35,552 bases of DNA, taken from NCBI GenBank assembly GCA_946403315.1, contig CAMIZK010000012.1, forward strand, positions 1 to 35,552, read 5' to 3'. The DNA comes from an uncultured Bacteroidales bacterium. GTDB taxonomy: Bacteria; Bacteroidota; Bacteroidia; Bacteroidales; Paludibacteraceae. The position numbers were made by a program, and so were the translations under genes. The notes beneath the pieces were generated by a model. That model was not told the DNA's origin. It ran no database searches and worked only from the letters and a program-made list of their open reading frames with translations. Shown here in pieces: positions 1-7,591 of this stretch. How positions within the stretch are numbered: the stretch's first letter is position 1; each line of letters opens with the position of its first letter.

Positions 1-107
1 CAGTTGAACGTACAGAGCTTATGATCCAACGGCATCAGTTCGACACCCAAACTGGTACCTAAACGACGACTATGTATGGGCCCGTAGGCGATTTCTCCGA
101 AAAGCAT
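1..107 (-). CDS. Radical SAM protein, COG0731-like (N-terminal fragment)
   Basis: The minus strand encodes an open N-terminus of 35 residues starting at an ATG at 107 and running off the window edge. It begins MLFGEIAYGPIHSRRLG, followed by SLGVELMPLDHKLCTFN. This matches the start of COG0731-type radical SAM proteins, where a GPxxSRRLGxSLG stretch precedes the CxxxCxxC cluster motif; the first cysteines (LCTFN then a codon beginning TG) are just reached. The family binds a 4Fe-4S cluster and S-adenosylmethionine; its bacterial members are mostly of unknown substrate. The ATG lies 1 bp beyond the dnaG stop, so it is the last visible gene of the operon. Only the N-terminus is visible, so the function is not resolved beyond the family. 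Confidence 0.8.
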   Translation of the reverse strand, partial: MLFGEIAYGPIHSRRLGTSLGVELMPLDHKLCTFN

Positions 108-108
108 A

Positions 109-2013
109 TTATACGTTAATTACTCGATTTCCGAGAATCTTACACAGTTCATTACGCATGGAAAGGAGTGCCGGCTGGTGCTTGAGTAACTCAAACTGGC
201 GTGTGAGATCTCCATTCTCCTGCGCGGCCTTGAGGTTTTGTTCGAGTTCAGCAATCTGCATATTAACAACCGTCAGTTTGATCTCAAACAGCTGTCGCGT
301 CACCACTTCTCCCAAACGTTTCTCCTCATCCGATTGCACGAAACGGTATCTGTCAGCGATCATATCGACAGCGAGTGCACTCAGTTGCGGATCAGCATGG
401 AACTTAAAGAATGTCTCCGCCTTGAAACCCGTATCTTTGAAGTGCTGTTTGAACTCATCGATGAGGGTTTGATAGATCGGTTGCGGGGGTTGTATCTCAT
501 CGTTCTCCAGCGAAGTGAAGATTACTTCCCCTATGGTATAAACAGATCCGTCCACGTTAATAGGCCGTTCTCCGTACCGCACGATGAGTTGCATGAGGTT
601 GTAATAGTTCTGCTCCAAGGGTGTCTTGGGAGTAATCTGAATAATCTGATTACTCGGAGAATTCGGAGTTTTCTGAGTGCTCTGCACTTTCTCTTTTCGC
701 AGTTTCAGCACTTCTATTGTCAGCACTTTCTCCGACATATGCAGTCGTTCGGCGCAGTCTTTGATATACACCTGCCGCGTAATGATATCCGGGATGATGG
801 CAATGGTGGCGGTGATATCTTTGATGAGTTCCGCACGCTTGTAAGGATCATCGCCTGCATCTTTGCTCAGCAGTTTGGTCTTAAACCGGATGAAGTCGGT
901 CTTATGCTCCTCGATATAGCGAATGAACTCCGTCGAGTCATGATTCTGTGCATAACTATCCGGATCTTCTCCATCGGGCAGTAACACCACCTTGACGTTG
1001 AAACCTACTTCCAGGAACATATCGATACCGCGTAAGGCTGCATGGATACCGGCAGCGTCACCGTCATAGAGCACGGTGATGTTCGATGTAAACCGTTTGA
1101 TGAGCCAGATCTGCGGTTTGGTCAATGCCGTACCACCGCTGGCTACTACATTCTCGATACCGGACTGATGCATGGAGATTACATCCATTTGTCCTTCCAC
1201 CAGATAGCACATATCGGCTCTTGAGATCGCCTGCTTGGCCTGGAAGAGACCATATAATTCATTCGTCTTGGAATAGATGACGGAATCCGGAGAGTTGACA
1301 TATTTGCCTACGTTTTCCTTCTTCTTGAGGATACGTCCGGCAAAAGCCACAGGTTTACCGCTGACGGTGAAGATAGGAAACATGACGCGGTCCCGGAAAC
1401 GGTCATAGATCCGACCGTCTTCACTTTTACCTACCACGCCGACACCTATCTTGGTGTTCACATCATTGAGGATGAACTTCTCTTTAAACCCTTTCTTCTT
1501 GAGCGCCTGTGCCAAAGGACTTCCTTTCTCCGGGGAATATCCGAGTTGGAACTTACGGATGATATCATCTCTCAGACCTCTTTCGCGAAAGTAACTCAGA
1601 CCGATGGCTTGTCCTTCGGGGGTATTCCATAACTGATCTTGAAACCATTTATTAGCGAAGTCATTGACCACAAACATCGACTCCCGATCATCCTGGCGTT
1701 GCTGTTCTTCCGCCGTCATCTCCCGTTCCGGCACCTCGATGTGGTATTTCTTGCCTAACAGTTTGAGTGCTTCTACGTAACTGCATTGCTCAATCTCCAT
1801 GATGAACCCTACGGCATTGCCGCTGACACCGCAACCGAAACACTTGTAGATACCTTTGGACGGACTGACGGTGAAAGAACCTGTCTTCTCATTATGGAAA
1901 GGACAGAGTCCGATAAGGTTGGCACCCCGTTTACGGAGCGTCACATAGTCTGCAACCACTTCTTCTATCTTAGCTGCAGCATGGATCTTATCGATTACAT
2001 CACGTGGGATCAT
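109..2013 (-). CDS. dnaG: DNA primase DnaG
   Basis: This 634-residue protein synthesises RNA primers at the replication fork. The N-terminal CHC2 zinc ribbon has C37, H40, C58 and C61 as ligands. The central RNA-polymerase/Toprim core shows YDRFRDRVMFPI near 203-214, the Toprim acidic motif EGQMD at 273-277 and DGD at 317-319, which bind the catalytic metal ions. The C-terminal part (about 440 onward) is the variable helicase-interacting region and is poorly conserved, as expected. The start is ATG (MIPRDVIDKI), the usual DnaG beginning. It sits 3 bp after the beta-barrel gene and 1 bp before the radical SAM gene, so it is probably transcribed with the envelope genes from the promoter near 6501. 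Length and motifs are complete. Confidence 0.97.
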   Translation of the reverse strand: MIPRDVIDKIHAAAKIEEVVADYVTLRKRGANLIGLCPFHNEKTGSFTVSPSKGIYKCFGCGVSGNAVGFIMEIEQCSYVEALKLLGKKYHIEVPEREMTAEEQQRQDDRESMFVVNDFANKWFQDQLWNTPEGQAIGLSYFRERGLRDDIIRKFQLGYSPEKGSPLAQALKKKGFKEKFILNDVNTKIGVGVVGKSEDGRIYDRFRDRVMFPIFTVSGKPVAFAGRILKKKENVGKYVNSPDSVIYSKTNELYGLFQAKQAISRADMCYLVEGQMDVISMHQSGIENVVASGGTALTKPQIWLIKRFTSNITVLYDGDAAGIHAALRGIDMFLEVGFNVKVVLLPDGEDPDSYAQNHDSTEFIRYIEEHKTDFIRFKTKLLSKDAGDDPYKRAELIKDITATIAIIPDIITRQVYIKDCAERLHMSEKVLTIEVLKLRKEKVQSTQKTPNSPSNQIIQITPKTPLEQNYYNLMQLIVRYGERPINVDGSVYTIGEVIFTSLENDEIQPPQPIYQTLIDEFKQHFKDTGFKAETFFKFHADPQLSALAVDMIADRYRFVQSDEEKRLGEVVTRQLFEIKLTVVNMQIAELEQNLKAAQENGDLTRQFELLKHQPALLSMRNELCKILGNRVINV

Positions 2014-2016
2014 AGG

Positions 2017-2745
2017 TTAATCGGTATACCAGAGGTATATACCCAGTTTTATCTCCCATTGGTCCAAACGGCCACGGGTATGGTTTCCGTTCGTGAAATC
2101 TGTATGCTTGTATGGGTTCACAATACCGAAGTCATATCCGCCGCGCAAGAAATAGCGTTGATACTGGAATCCGGCACCCAGGCCCCAGGTGACGTTAAAG
2201 CGTCTGAATGTCTGATCTGCATCAGCGGCATCATAGCCATTGAAATACCTGGGAACATAGTTCTCTCCTTCATACGTCTGGTAGTCATCCCGCATCTCAA
2301 ATCCGAGTCCGCATTGGATGGTAGGACCGGTATAGAGGATGAGGTAGGTCTCTTTGGCAATCTCAAACTTATACTGCCAGTCCACGTACAATTCGAGTTG
2401 GTGGTAGGTGATGATTTGCCTGTTTCTCGGGTACGGCATGCCGTAGTAGTTATTCCGGTCTTTTTTCCAACCGCTGTTATAGGCACCAAAGGTGTAGTTC
2501 AATCCGATAGAGGTACCGAATCCGGCAATAAAACTACCGTCATACACCACTCCGACCTTAAAACCTTTCATCTTCACTACATTGCTAAGGGAGTCTTTGG
2601 CTGTAGAAGGGTTTGCCGGGTCATTAAGCCGCAAGATAGGCTGTGCCCAACCCACCTGCACACCGAATCCTTGTTTAGGCAGTTCTACAGCCCAAGCGCT
2701 AAGTGCTAAACAGGCTACTACAATCGTTACAAAAATCTTTTTCAT
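2017..2745 (-). CDS. Outer-membrane beta-barrel protein
   Basis: A 242-residue protein with a clear Sec signal peptide (MKKIFVTIVVACLALSAWA, cleavage about residue 19). The mature part alternates short polar turns with amphipathic aromatic-rich strands, for example FGVQVGWAQP, IGLNYTFGAY, LELYVDWQYKFEI and WEIKLGIYLWYTD, and ends on a strand with aromatic residues. That is the pattern of an 8- to 10-strand barrel of the PorT/OMP_b-brl group. The specific role is unknown. It follows the OstA-like gene by 10 bp and precedes dnaG by 3 bp, so it is part of the envelope operon. The neighbouring foldase and LPS-transport genes are consistent with an outer-membrane location. The barrel assignment is by pattern, not by a diagnostic motif. 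Confidence 0.75.
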   Translation of the reverse strand: MKKIFVTIVVACLALSAWAVELPKQGFGVQVGWAQPILRLNDPANPSTAKDSLSNVVKMKGFKVGVVYDGSFIAGFGTSIGLNYTFGAYNSGWKKDRNNYYGMPYPRNRQIITYHQLELYVDWQYKFEIAKETYLILYTGPTIQCGLGFEMRDDYQTYEGENYVPRYFNGYDAADADQTFRRFNVTWGLGAGFQYQRYFLRGGYDFGIVNPYKHTDFTNGNHTRGRLDQWEIKLGIYLWYTD

Positions 2746-2755
2746 ATTTGTCTTT

Positions 2756-4318
2756 TTACTTTCTACTTTCTACTTTCCGAAATACATCCTCGGGATCCGT
2801 CGGTCGTTTCTCTTCCGCCCAGAAGAAGAGTGCCAAGCGGTTCGCACCGGAAGGAATCTGATCCATCGGATAGAGTACGCCCGTTGTCTCGGACGTAAAC
2901 CGCATATGATGAATCTCCTGATGCTCCACATACATCCGAATGAAACTACTCTCCGTAGTGTTCATCCCTACGTACTCTCCTTTCTCATCATCTTTAGGGT
3001 AAAAGATCGTCATGGCATTTCCACTCATGTCGATGATCTTCACTTCCCCGTCTTGGAAGTATGCCGTCGCCTCTTTTCCGCTCATCTGGTTAAACTCCGT
3101 ACTATCCTGCATGACGCACAGCGCGTTTCCGTATCCAATGGCATGCTCGACCACACTATTCTTCATATAAACGACCATGCTGTCTGCGGAGATCTGATGG
3201 TTCTGACTCCAGCACACCGGTTTTGCATAGAGATGCATCGTGGAGTCCGATCCCAGATAGGCGAGTGAATCACAGGTCATCTGCATATCATCCCGATACA
3301 CACGCACACCATAATGCGCACGAATGCGCTGGTAGGTGCTGTCCATGCGTGCGCTATCCGTAAAATGCAGTTCCTCGGTAAACAAGGTGTCTGCATGTAT
3401 GTAGGCTATATGCGCCGTGTCGCTCCAATCAATCAGTAACGCACTGTCGGTAGCAAAGCCATGGCTCTCTTCTTCCCATGCCTGGCCGTATTGTCCTTTG
3501 AGTGTCGCTTCCCGAGTGGAATCGACCATAGTCATATGACCCAGGATCTCTCCAAAACCGATGGCTTTGTCATAATAGATCGTGTCACCTGTCATCGTCC
3601 GGCCATCAGCATGATGGATAACCGACTGATCGAGAAGCATAGACAACTCATTCTCCGTATTATACCATCCCCGAGAAGAACGGATATCCGTTTCTTTCTC
3701 ATAGACGATATCTGTCGGACTGACGATATCCGCTATTTTGGTTTCGGTATTATAGAGCAAGGTGTCACTTGTCAACACAAACTTATCGTTCACCAGTTTC
3801 ACTTTCTTACTGAAGATGGCATTCTTCGTTTCCGGCCGGTAGTTTCCACGCACGGACGTGAGTGTATTCAGGGTATCTTTTACTTCTCCGCCGGCGAAAT
3901 AATACGCCACTCCTTTGGCCCGGTCATAATTGAGACTGTCCGTAGTGAGGATGGTGGGGTTTTCGTTCATGCGGCCATGAATAAGTTTGACATGTCTGCG
4001 CAGTCTGGCCAACTTGGAATTCCCGTCATAATAGAGTTTATCGCCGAATCCCTGTAAGGTATCTCCTTGTTCAAAGCGCACATGTCCGAAAGCATCCAGC
4101 GAATTGGTCTCTTCATAAAAATAGGCACTGTCGCAGTACATCAACGCCTCCTCATGCCGGAAGATGACGTTGCCTTTGACGATCTGTGCATCCGCTATAC
4201 GCGCCTGATCAAATTGCAAGTTATCGGCTTGCAGCAAGTACACCATTGTTTGACTCTTTGCAGGAACAAAGAGCACAGAGCAAAGAATAAAGACTACTAT
4301 GTACTTTAATGAATCCAT
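2756..4318 (-). CDS. OstA/LptA-like LPS transport protein
   Basis: A 520-residue protein with an N-terminal hydrophobic signal (IVVFILCSVLFVPAKS). The body is built of repeated beta-strand units such as ADNLQFDQ, VKGNVIFRHEEALMYCDSAYF, LDAFGHVRFEQGDTLQG and LTSDTLLYNTETKIADI, the OstA-like fold used by LptA and the N-domain of LptD to carry lipopolysaccharide across the periplasm. Bacteroidota OstA-like proteins are typically this long, with several fold copies, unlike the roughly 185-residue E. coli LptA. The gene overlaps the SurA-like gene by 13 bp, suggesting translational coupling, and is followed 10 bp later by a beta-barrel gene. The exact place in the Lpt bridge is inferred from the family only. 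Confidence 0.85.
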   Translation of the reverse strand: MDSLKYIVVFILCSVLFVPAKSQTMVYLLQADNLQFDQARIADAQIVKGNVIFRHEEALMYCDSAYFYEETNSLDAFGHVRFEQGDTLQGFGDKLYYDGNSKLARLRRHVKLIHGRMNENPTILTTDSLNYDRAKGVAYYFAGGEVKDTLNTLTSVRGNYRPETKNAIFSKKVKLVNDKFVLTSDTLLYNTETKIADIVSPTDIVYEKETDIRSSRGWYNTENELSMLLDQSVIHHADGRTMTGDTIYYDKAIGFGEILGHMTMVDSTREATLKGQYGQAWEEESHGFATDSALLIDWSDTAHIAYIHADTLFTEELHFTDSARMDSTYQRIRAHYGVRVYRDDMQMTCDSLAYLGSDSTMHLYAKPVCWSQNHQISADSMVVYMKNSVVEHAIGYGNALCVMQDSTEFNQMSGKEATAYFQDGEVKIIDMSGNAMTIFYPKDDEKGEYVGMNTTESSFIRMYVEHQEIHHMRFTSETTGVLYPMDQIPSGANRLALFFWAEEKRPTDPEDVFRKVESRK

Positions 4319-5643
4319 CCGGGATATTCGAAGTCACATCCTTGCCATTCAGGATCAATCTGGATATAGGTTGTTTTCTGTTTCTTCAGGATCCAGTCAT
4401 GGATCAATTCGTCTCCTAATTTCGCTTCCAACATGGACTTGATGGCCTGGAAGTCATCGGTGAGGTTGGCACGGTGGATGTCCGTTTTCTTCTTCACTTT
4501 TACAATCGCGCACACTTCCCGGTTCTTGGTCTGATCCATCATGACGAAGGGTTGGGATATCTCTCCTTCTTTGAGGCTATAGATCTGTTTGGCTATCTCA
4601 GGTGCCAGATCCTGGTACTCAAAACGACTGCTACCGGTGTTCGGATTGATCATCAGTCCGGCATTCATCACGGTGTTCTTGTCCTGGGAGAACCGGATGA
4701 CTGCTTGTTCAAACTGCAGACTATCCGCTAATATCTGCTGGCGAATACTATCGAGTTTTTGGATGGCATTCACTTTATCCGTCGCACTGATACGGGGACG
4801 CAAGAGGATGTGACGACAGTTGATACGCTCTCCTTTTTTCTCAATCAGCTGGATGATATGATAGCCGTATTCTGTCTGCACGATCCGGCTGACGCGCTTG
4901 GGGTCATTGAGGTTAAAGGCTACATCGGCAAATTCAGTAACAAGTTGTCCTCTACCTACGAAACCCAGTTCACCACCCCGTTTGGCACTCTCGGTATCTT
5001 CCGAATAGAGTCGTGCCAGCATGCTAAAATCGGCACTACCGCTCTGCACACGATCGGTAAATTCACGTAGGCGCTGTTTGACGCGCTCAATCTCCTCGAT
5101 CGGTACCGGCGGTTCAAAACTGAGGATCTGCACTTCCACCTGTGCCGGCATCATCGGCAGGGAATCCAAAGAAAGGGAATTATAATAACGCCGGATATCC
5201 GCCGGTGTCGGTTTGATGTCGGAAGTCAGTTTCTGTTGCATTTGTTGAATGATCATCTGATTCCGCACCGAGGTCATCATCTCTTCCCGAATCTCCGAAC
5301 TGGTCTTCCGGAAATACTCCTCCATCTTCTCTTTGCTACCGATCTGGTTGATGTAGTAGTTAAGACGCATGTCCACTTGATGGCTTACGGAGGACTCATT
5401 GGCTTCGATAGAATCCAGTACCGCCTGATGCAAGAACAGTTTCTGAATCGCCAACTGCTCCGGGATGAAACAATACGGATCCCCCGGTATCGACTGTCCT
5501 TCGTATTGCGCACGAAGGCGCTCTTCTTCCACTTCACTTCGAAGAATGGCCTCATCGCCCACCACCCAGATCACTTCATCAATCACCTGCGCCCGGGTCA
5601 TCAGACTGATGGCCAGTAAAAATAATATGCTATATCGTTTCAT
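4306..5643 (-). CDS. SurA-like periplasmic peptidyl-prolyl isomerase
   Basis: A 445-residue periplasmic chaperone/foldase. It has a signal peptide (MKRYSILFLLAISLMTRA) and a SurA-type N-terminal helical region beginning IDEVIWVVGDEAILRSEVE. Parvulin domain 1 lies at about 170-270, with YSEDTESAKRGGELGFVGRG and EYGYHIIQLIEKKGE. A second parvulin-like domain follows, starting INCRHILLRP at about 274. SurA proteins escort unfolded beta-barrel proteins to the BAM complex. The gene starts 5 bp after the lipoprotein gene and its 3' end overlaps the OstA-like gene by 13 bp. The second parvulin domain looks less canonical than the first (no obvious GGDLG-type loop; DKNTVMNAGLMINPNTG stands there), so activity may reside mainly in domain 1. 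Confidence 0.9.
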   Translation of the reverse strand: MKRYSILFLLAISLMTRAQVIDEVIWVVGDEAILRSEVEEERLRAQYEGQSIPGDPYCFIPEQLAIQKLFLHQAVLDSIEANESSVSHQVDMRLNYYINQIGSKEKMEEYFRKTSSEIREEMMTSVRNQMIIQQMQQKLTSDIKPTPADIRRYYNSLSLDSLPMMPAQVEVQILSFEPPVPIEEIERVKQRLREFTDRVQSGSADFSMLARLYSEDTESAKRGGELGFVGRGQLVTEFADVAFNLNDPKRVSRIVQTEYGYHIIQLIEKKGERINCRHILLRPRISATDKVNAIQKLDSIRQQILADSLQFEQAVIRFSQDKNTVMNAGLMINPNTGSSRFEYQDLAPEIAKQIYSLKEGEISQPFVMMDQTKNREVCAIVKVKKKTDIHRANLTDDFQAIKSMLEAKLGDELIHDWILKKQKTTYIQIDPEWQGCDFEYPGWIH

Positions 5644-5648
5644 AATTC

Positions 5649-6491
5649 CTAATAAAATATCATCTCTCCCCGTTGTACGGCTTCTTCATAGATGCGGTCA
5701 CGCTCTTTCTGCAAGAACTCCACCTGTCTTTCGCTCAAGACGATTTTCTCTATCTCTGCACGTGCCAATTCGACCGGCATAGGCGTACCACGCAGTTGTT
5801 TTTCCGTTACTTGGATGATATAGGTCTTGAGCGAATCGGACACTTCTATTTGGTTCTTGGTCTTTAACATGTTCTCCAAGGCATCATGCTCCACCGGCAT
5901 TTTGCTGATCACATCCGTGGTGGTCATCCATTTATCGGTGAATAAATCGTACCCGTTCGCAATCTGATAGGCGTATTTCTCAATCTCATCCAAGGATTCG
6001 TCACGCATCCATTTGCGCAGTTTGGCGACGTTCGGTGCATCTTTGGGAACGACCACGAGCATACCTTTGACCACGCTCTCGTTTAACAAGAACCGATCGG
6101 GCATCTGGTTATATATCTGTTGCACCGTTGTATCCATGACGTTTTTCGGCATCCGGTGATTGATCAGATATTCCTCATATGCATGCGCGTATAAAGTGCG
6201 ACGATAATCCTCCACCATCTGCTCCAACTCATCTCCGGCGATACCCGTCATACCTTCGTTCACAGCGTCATAGATCAAAATATCTTTTGCCCACTGGGTA
6301 ATATATTGTTGTACCACCCGAGCACTATCCTCACTGTTCAAACCCACGGTTAACGCATCCAGCGTTGATTGATACAGATAATGGCCGTGCAGTTCCACGG
6401 CAGCACCGGACTGCTGTTTCTTCTCCAGCGCCTGACATCCGCCAAGTAAGAAGGCAGTCAAAAAAAGCCCAATTATTGTTTCTTTTTTCAT
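5649..6491 (-). CDS. Lipoprotein, possible SurA-like chaperone without a PPIase domain
   Basis: A 280-residue lipoprotein. The start is taken as the ATG at 6491 because it gives a short signal ending in the lipobox LLGGC (Cys19). A longer frame beginning at 6551 would read through the promoter and put 20 extra residues before the signal. The mature part is helical and charged (VVQQYITQWAKDILIYDAV; LEQMVEDYRRTLYAHAYEEY), resembling the N-terminal domain of SurA/parvulin-type foldases, but no parvulin GGDLG loop is visible. It is the first gene of the operon, 5 bp before the SurA-like gene. The paired position suggests a partner in outer-membrane protein biogenesis; this is inference. Its predicted transcription start lies only about 6 nt before the ATG. 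Confidence 0.8.
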   Translation of the reverse strand: MKKETIIGLFLTAFLLGGCQALEKKQQSGAAVELHGHYLYQSTLDALTVGLNSEDSARVVQQYITQWAKDILIYDAVNEGMTGIAGDELEQMVEDYRRTLYAHAYEEYLINHRMPKNVMDTTVQQIYNQMPDRFLLNESVVKGMLVVVPKDAPNVAKLRKWMRDESLDEIEKYAYQIANGYDLFTDKWMTTTDVISKMPVEHDALENMLKTKNQIEVSDSLKTYIIQVTEKQLRGTPMPVELARAEIEKIVLSERQVEFLQKERDRIYEEAVQRGEMIFY

Positions 6492-6500
6492 AATCGGCCG

Positions 6501-6532
6501 CAAAGGTACGAAAAAATTTGCACATATGCAAA
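6501..6532 (-). promoter_or_regulatory. Promoter of the lipoprotein/surA/ostA/dnaG operon
   Basis: Read on the minus strand, a -33 box TTTG (6529-6532) is followed after exactly 20 bp by a -7 box TACCTTTG (6501-6508). Both match the Bacteroidota primary-sigma consensus TTTG / TAnnTTTG. The predicted start is near 6497, about 6 nt before the ATG at 6491. The -33 box is the right arm of the inverted repeat TTTGCA-CATA-TGCAAA (6517-6532), whose left arm is the -33 box of aroB. Confidence 0.8.
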
Positions 6533-6548
6533 AATTTTTGTAATTTTG
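6517..6548 (+). promoter_or_regulatory. Promoter of aroB-ychF-antiporter operon
   Basis: The -33 box TTTG (6517-6520), a 20-bp spacer and the -7 box TAATTTTG (6541-6548) match the Bacteroidota consensus. The predicted start is 6552-6555, and the aroB ATG is at 6557, so the transcript would have almost no leader. It overlaps the opposite promoter by 16 bp. Confidence 0.8.
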
Positions 6549-6556
6549 CACGCAAA

Positions 6557-7558
6557 ATGGAGTTAGAAGTTCTAAATAAGTACGAAAAAGGGCAAATTTG
6601 CGTTCTTGCGGATAAGAAACTTATCCGCCACCCTGAATGGTTAGCCTCTACGAAGCTGCATGATTATCCCGTGATGTGGATCGAAGTGAGTGAACAGGAC
6701 AAATCGCTGGAAACAGTGTCTAAAATATGGGACTTCCTCTTTGAGCATGGTATCACACGGCGAGGTCTGTTGATCTGTATCGGAGGTGGTATCTTAACCG
6801 ATTTAGGCGGTTTTGCCGCTGCCACATATAAGCGCGGTATTGATTACATCAATATCCCCACTACGCTATTGGCGATGATAGATGCTTCCACCGGAGGGAA
6901 AACAGGCATTAACTACCGGGGATTGAAGAACAGCATCGGTACTTTTGCACCACCGGTGACCGTCCTTATTGCCCCCACCTGGTTAAGTACTTTACCGACC
7001 GAACAGTTTCTCAGCGGTTTTGGCGAAATGCTAAAAACGGGCCTGCTTGACGAGCAGTTGTGGTCCCAACTGCTGCAATACGACTTAGAAATGATGCCGA
7101 CGAAGGGTCTGAATGAACTGATCGAGCAATGTTTGGCCATTAAGGCACGCATTGTGCAAGAAGATCCGCAGGAAACCGGTACACGCAAAGTGCTCAATCT
7201 CGGTCATACTTTTGGTCACGCCATCGAAGAGATCAGTTTTCAGCAGACAGCGATCCATCACGGTTATGCCGTAGTATATGGACTGATTGCAGAACTGTAT
7301 CTGAGTGTGGTCAAACTCGGATGTAACAAAGAACCCTTGCAACAATTGACACAGATCATGCTACATGATTACGGCAAACCGCAATGCAAGTGTTCCGACG
7401 TGCAGACTTTGGTGAAGTTGATGCAGCAAGACAAGAAAAACGAGCATGCAGGTCAGATCAATTGTACCCTGCTGCAAGCGGTAGGTAAACCGGTTATCAA
7501 TCAGGAGATTACGGAGCAAGAAGCCGTGGAAGCATGGGAGTATCTGTTCTCGTTATAA
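6557..7558 (+). CDS. aroB: 3-dehydroquinate synthase AroB
   Basis: A 333-residue enzyme converting DAHP to 3-dehydroquinate, step two of the shikimate pathway, using NAD and a divalent metal. Diagnostic stretches are the nucleotide-binding GGGILTDLGGFAAATYKRG (76-94), PTTLLAMIDASTGGKTGIN (101-119), and metal ligands E157 (GFGEMLKTGLL), H217 (LNLGHTFGH) and H235 (HHGYAVVYG). The ATG at 6557 (MELEVLNKYEKG) is preferred over an upstream ATG at 6518, which lies inside the promoter and would encode 13 extra residues not typical of the family. With this start the mRNA is predicted to be nearly leaderless. It is followed by ychF after 33 bp. Length and motifs are normal. Confidence 0.96.
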   Translation: MELEVLNKYEKGQICVLADKKLIRHPEWLASTKLHDYPVMWIEVSEQDKSLETVSKIWDFLFEHGITRRGLLICIGGGILTDLGGFAAATYKRGIDYINIPTTLLAMIDASTGGKTGINYRGLKNSIGTFAPPVTVLIAPTWLSTLPTEQFLSGFGEMLKTGLLDEQLWSQLLQYDLEMMPTKGLNELIEQCLAIKARIVQEDPQETGTRKVLNLGHTFGHAIEEISFQQTAIHHGYAVVYGLIAELYLSVVKLGCNKEPLQQLTQIMLHDYGKPQCKCSDVQTLVKLMQQDKKNEHAGQINCTLLQAVGKPVINQEITEQEAVEAWEYLFSL

Positions 7559-7591
7559 TATAAAAAGAAAATATAAATTAGACATACAGAA

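Noticed and set aside
238..984. 248-codon plus-strand frame
   Set aside because: Antisense shadow of dnaG.
6489..6551. Longer starts for the lipoprotein (6551) and aroB (6518)
   Set aside because: Both would translate the shared promoter region and add residues before a lipobox signal or before the conserved AroB start.
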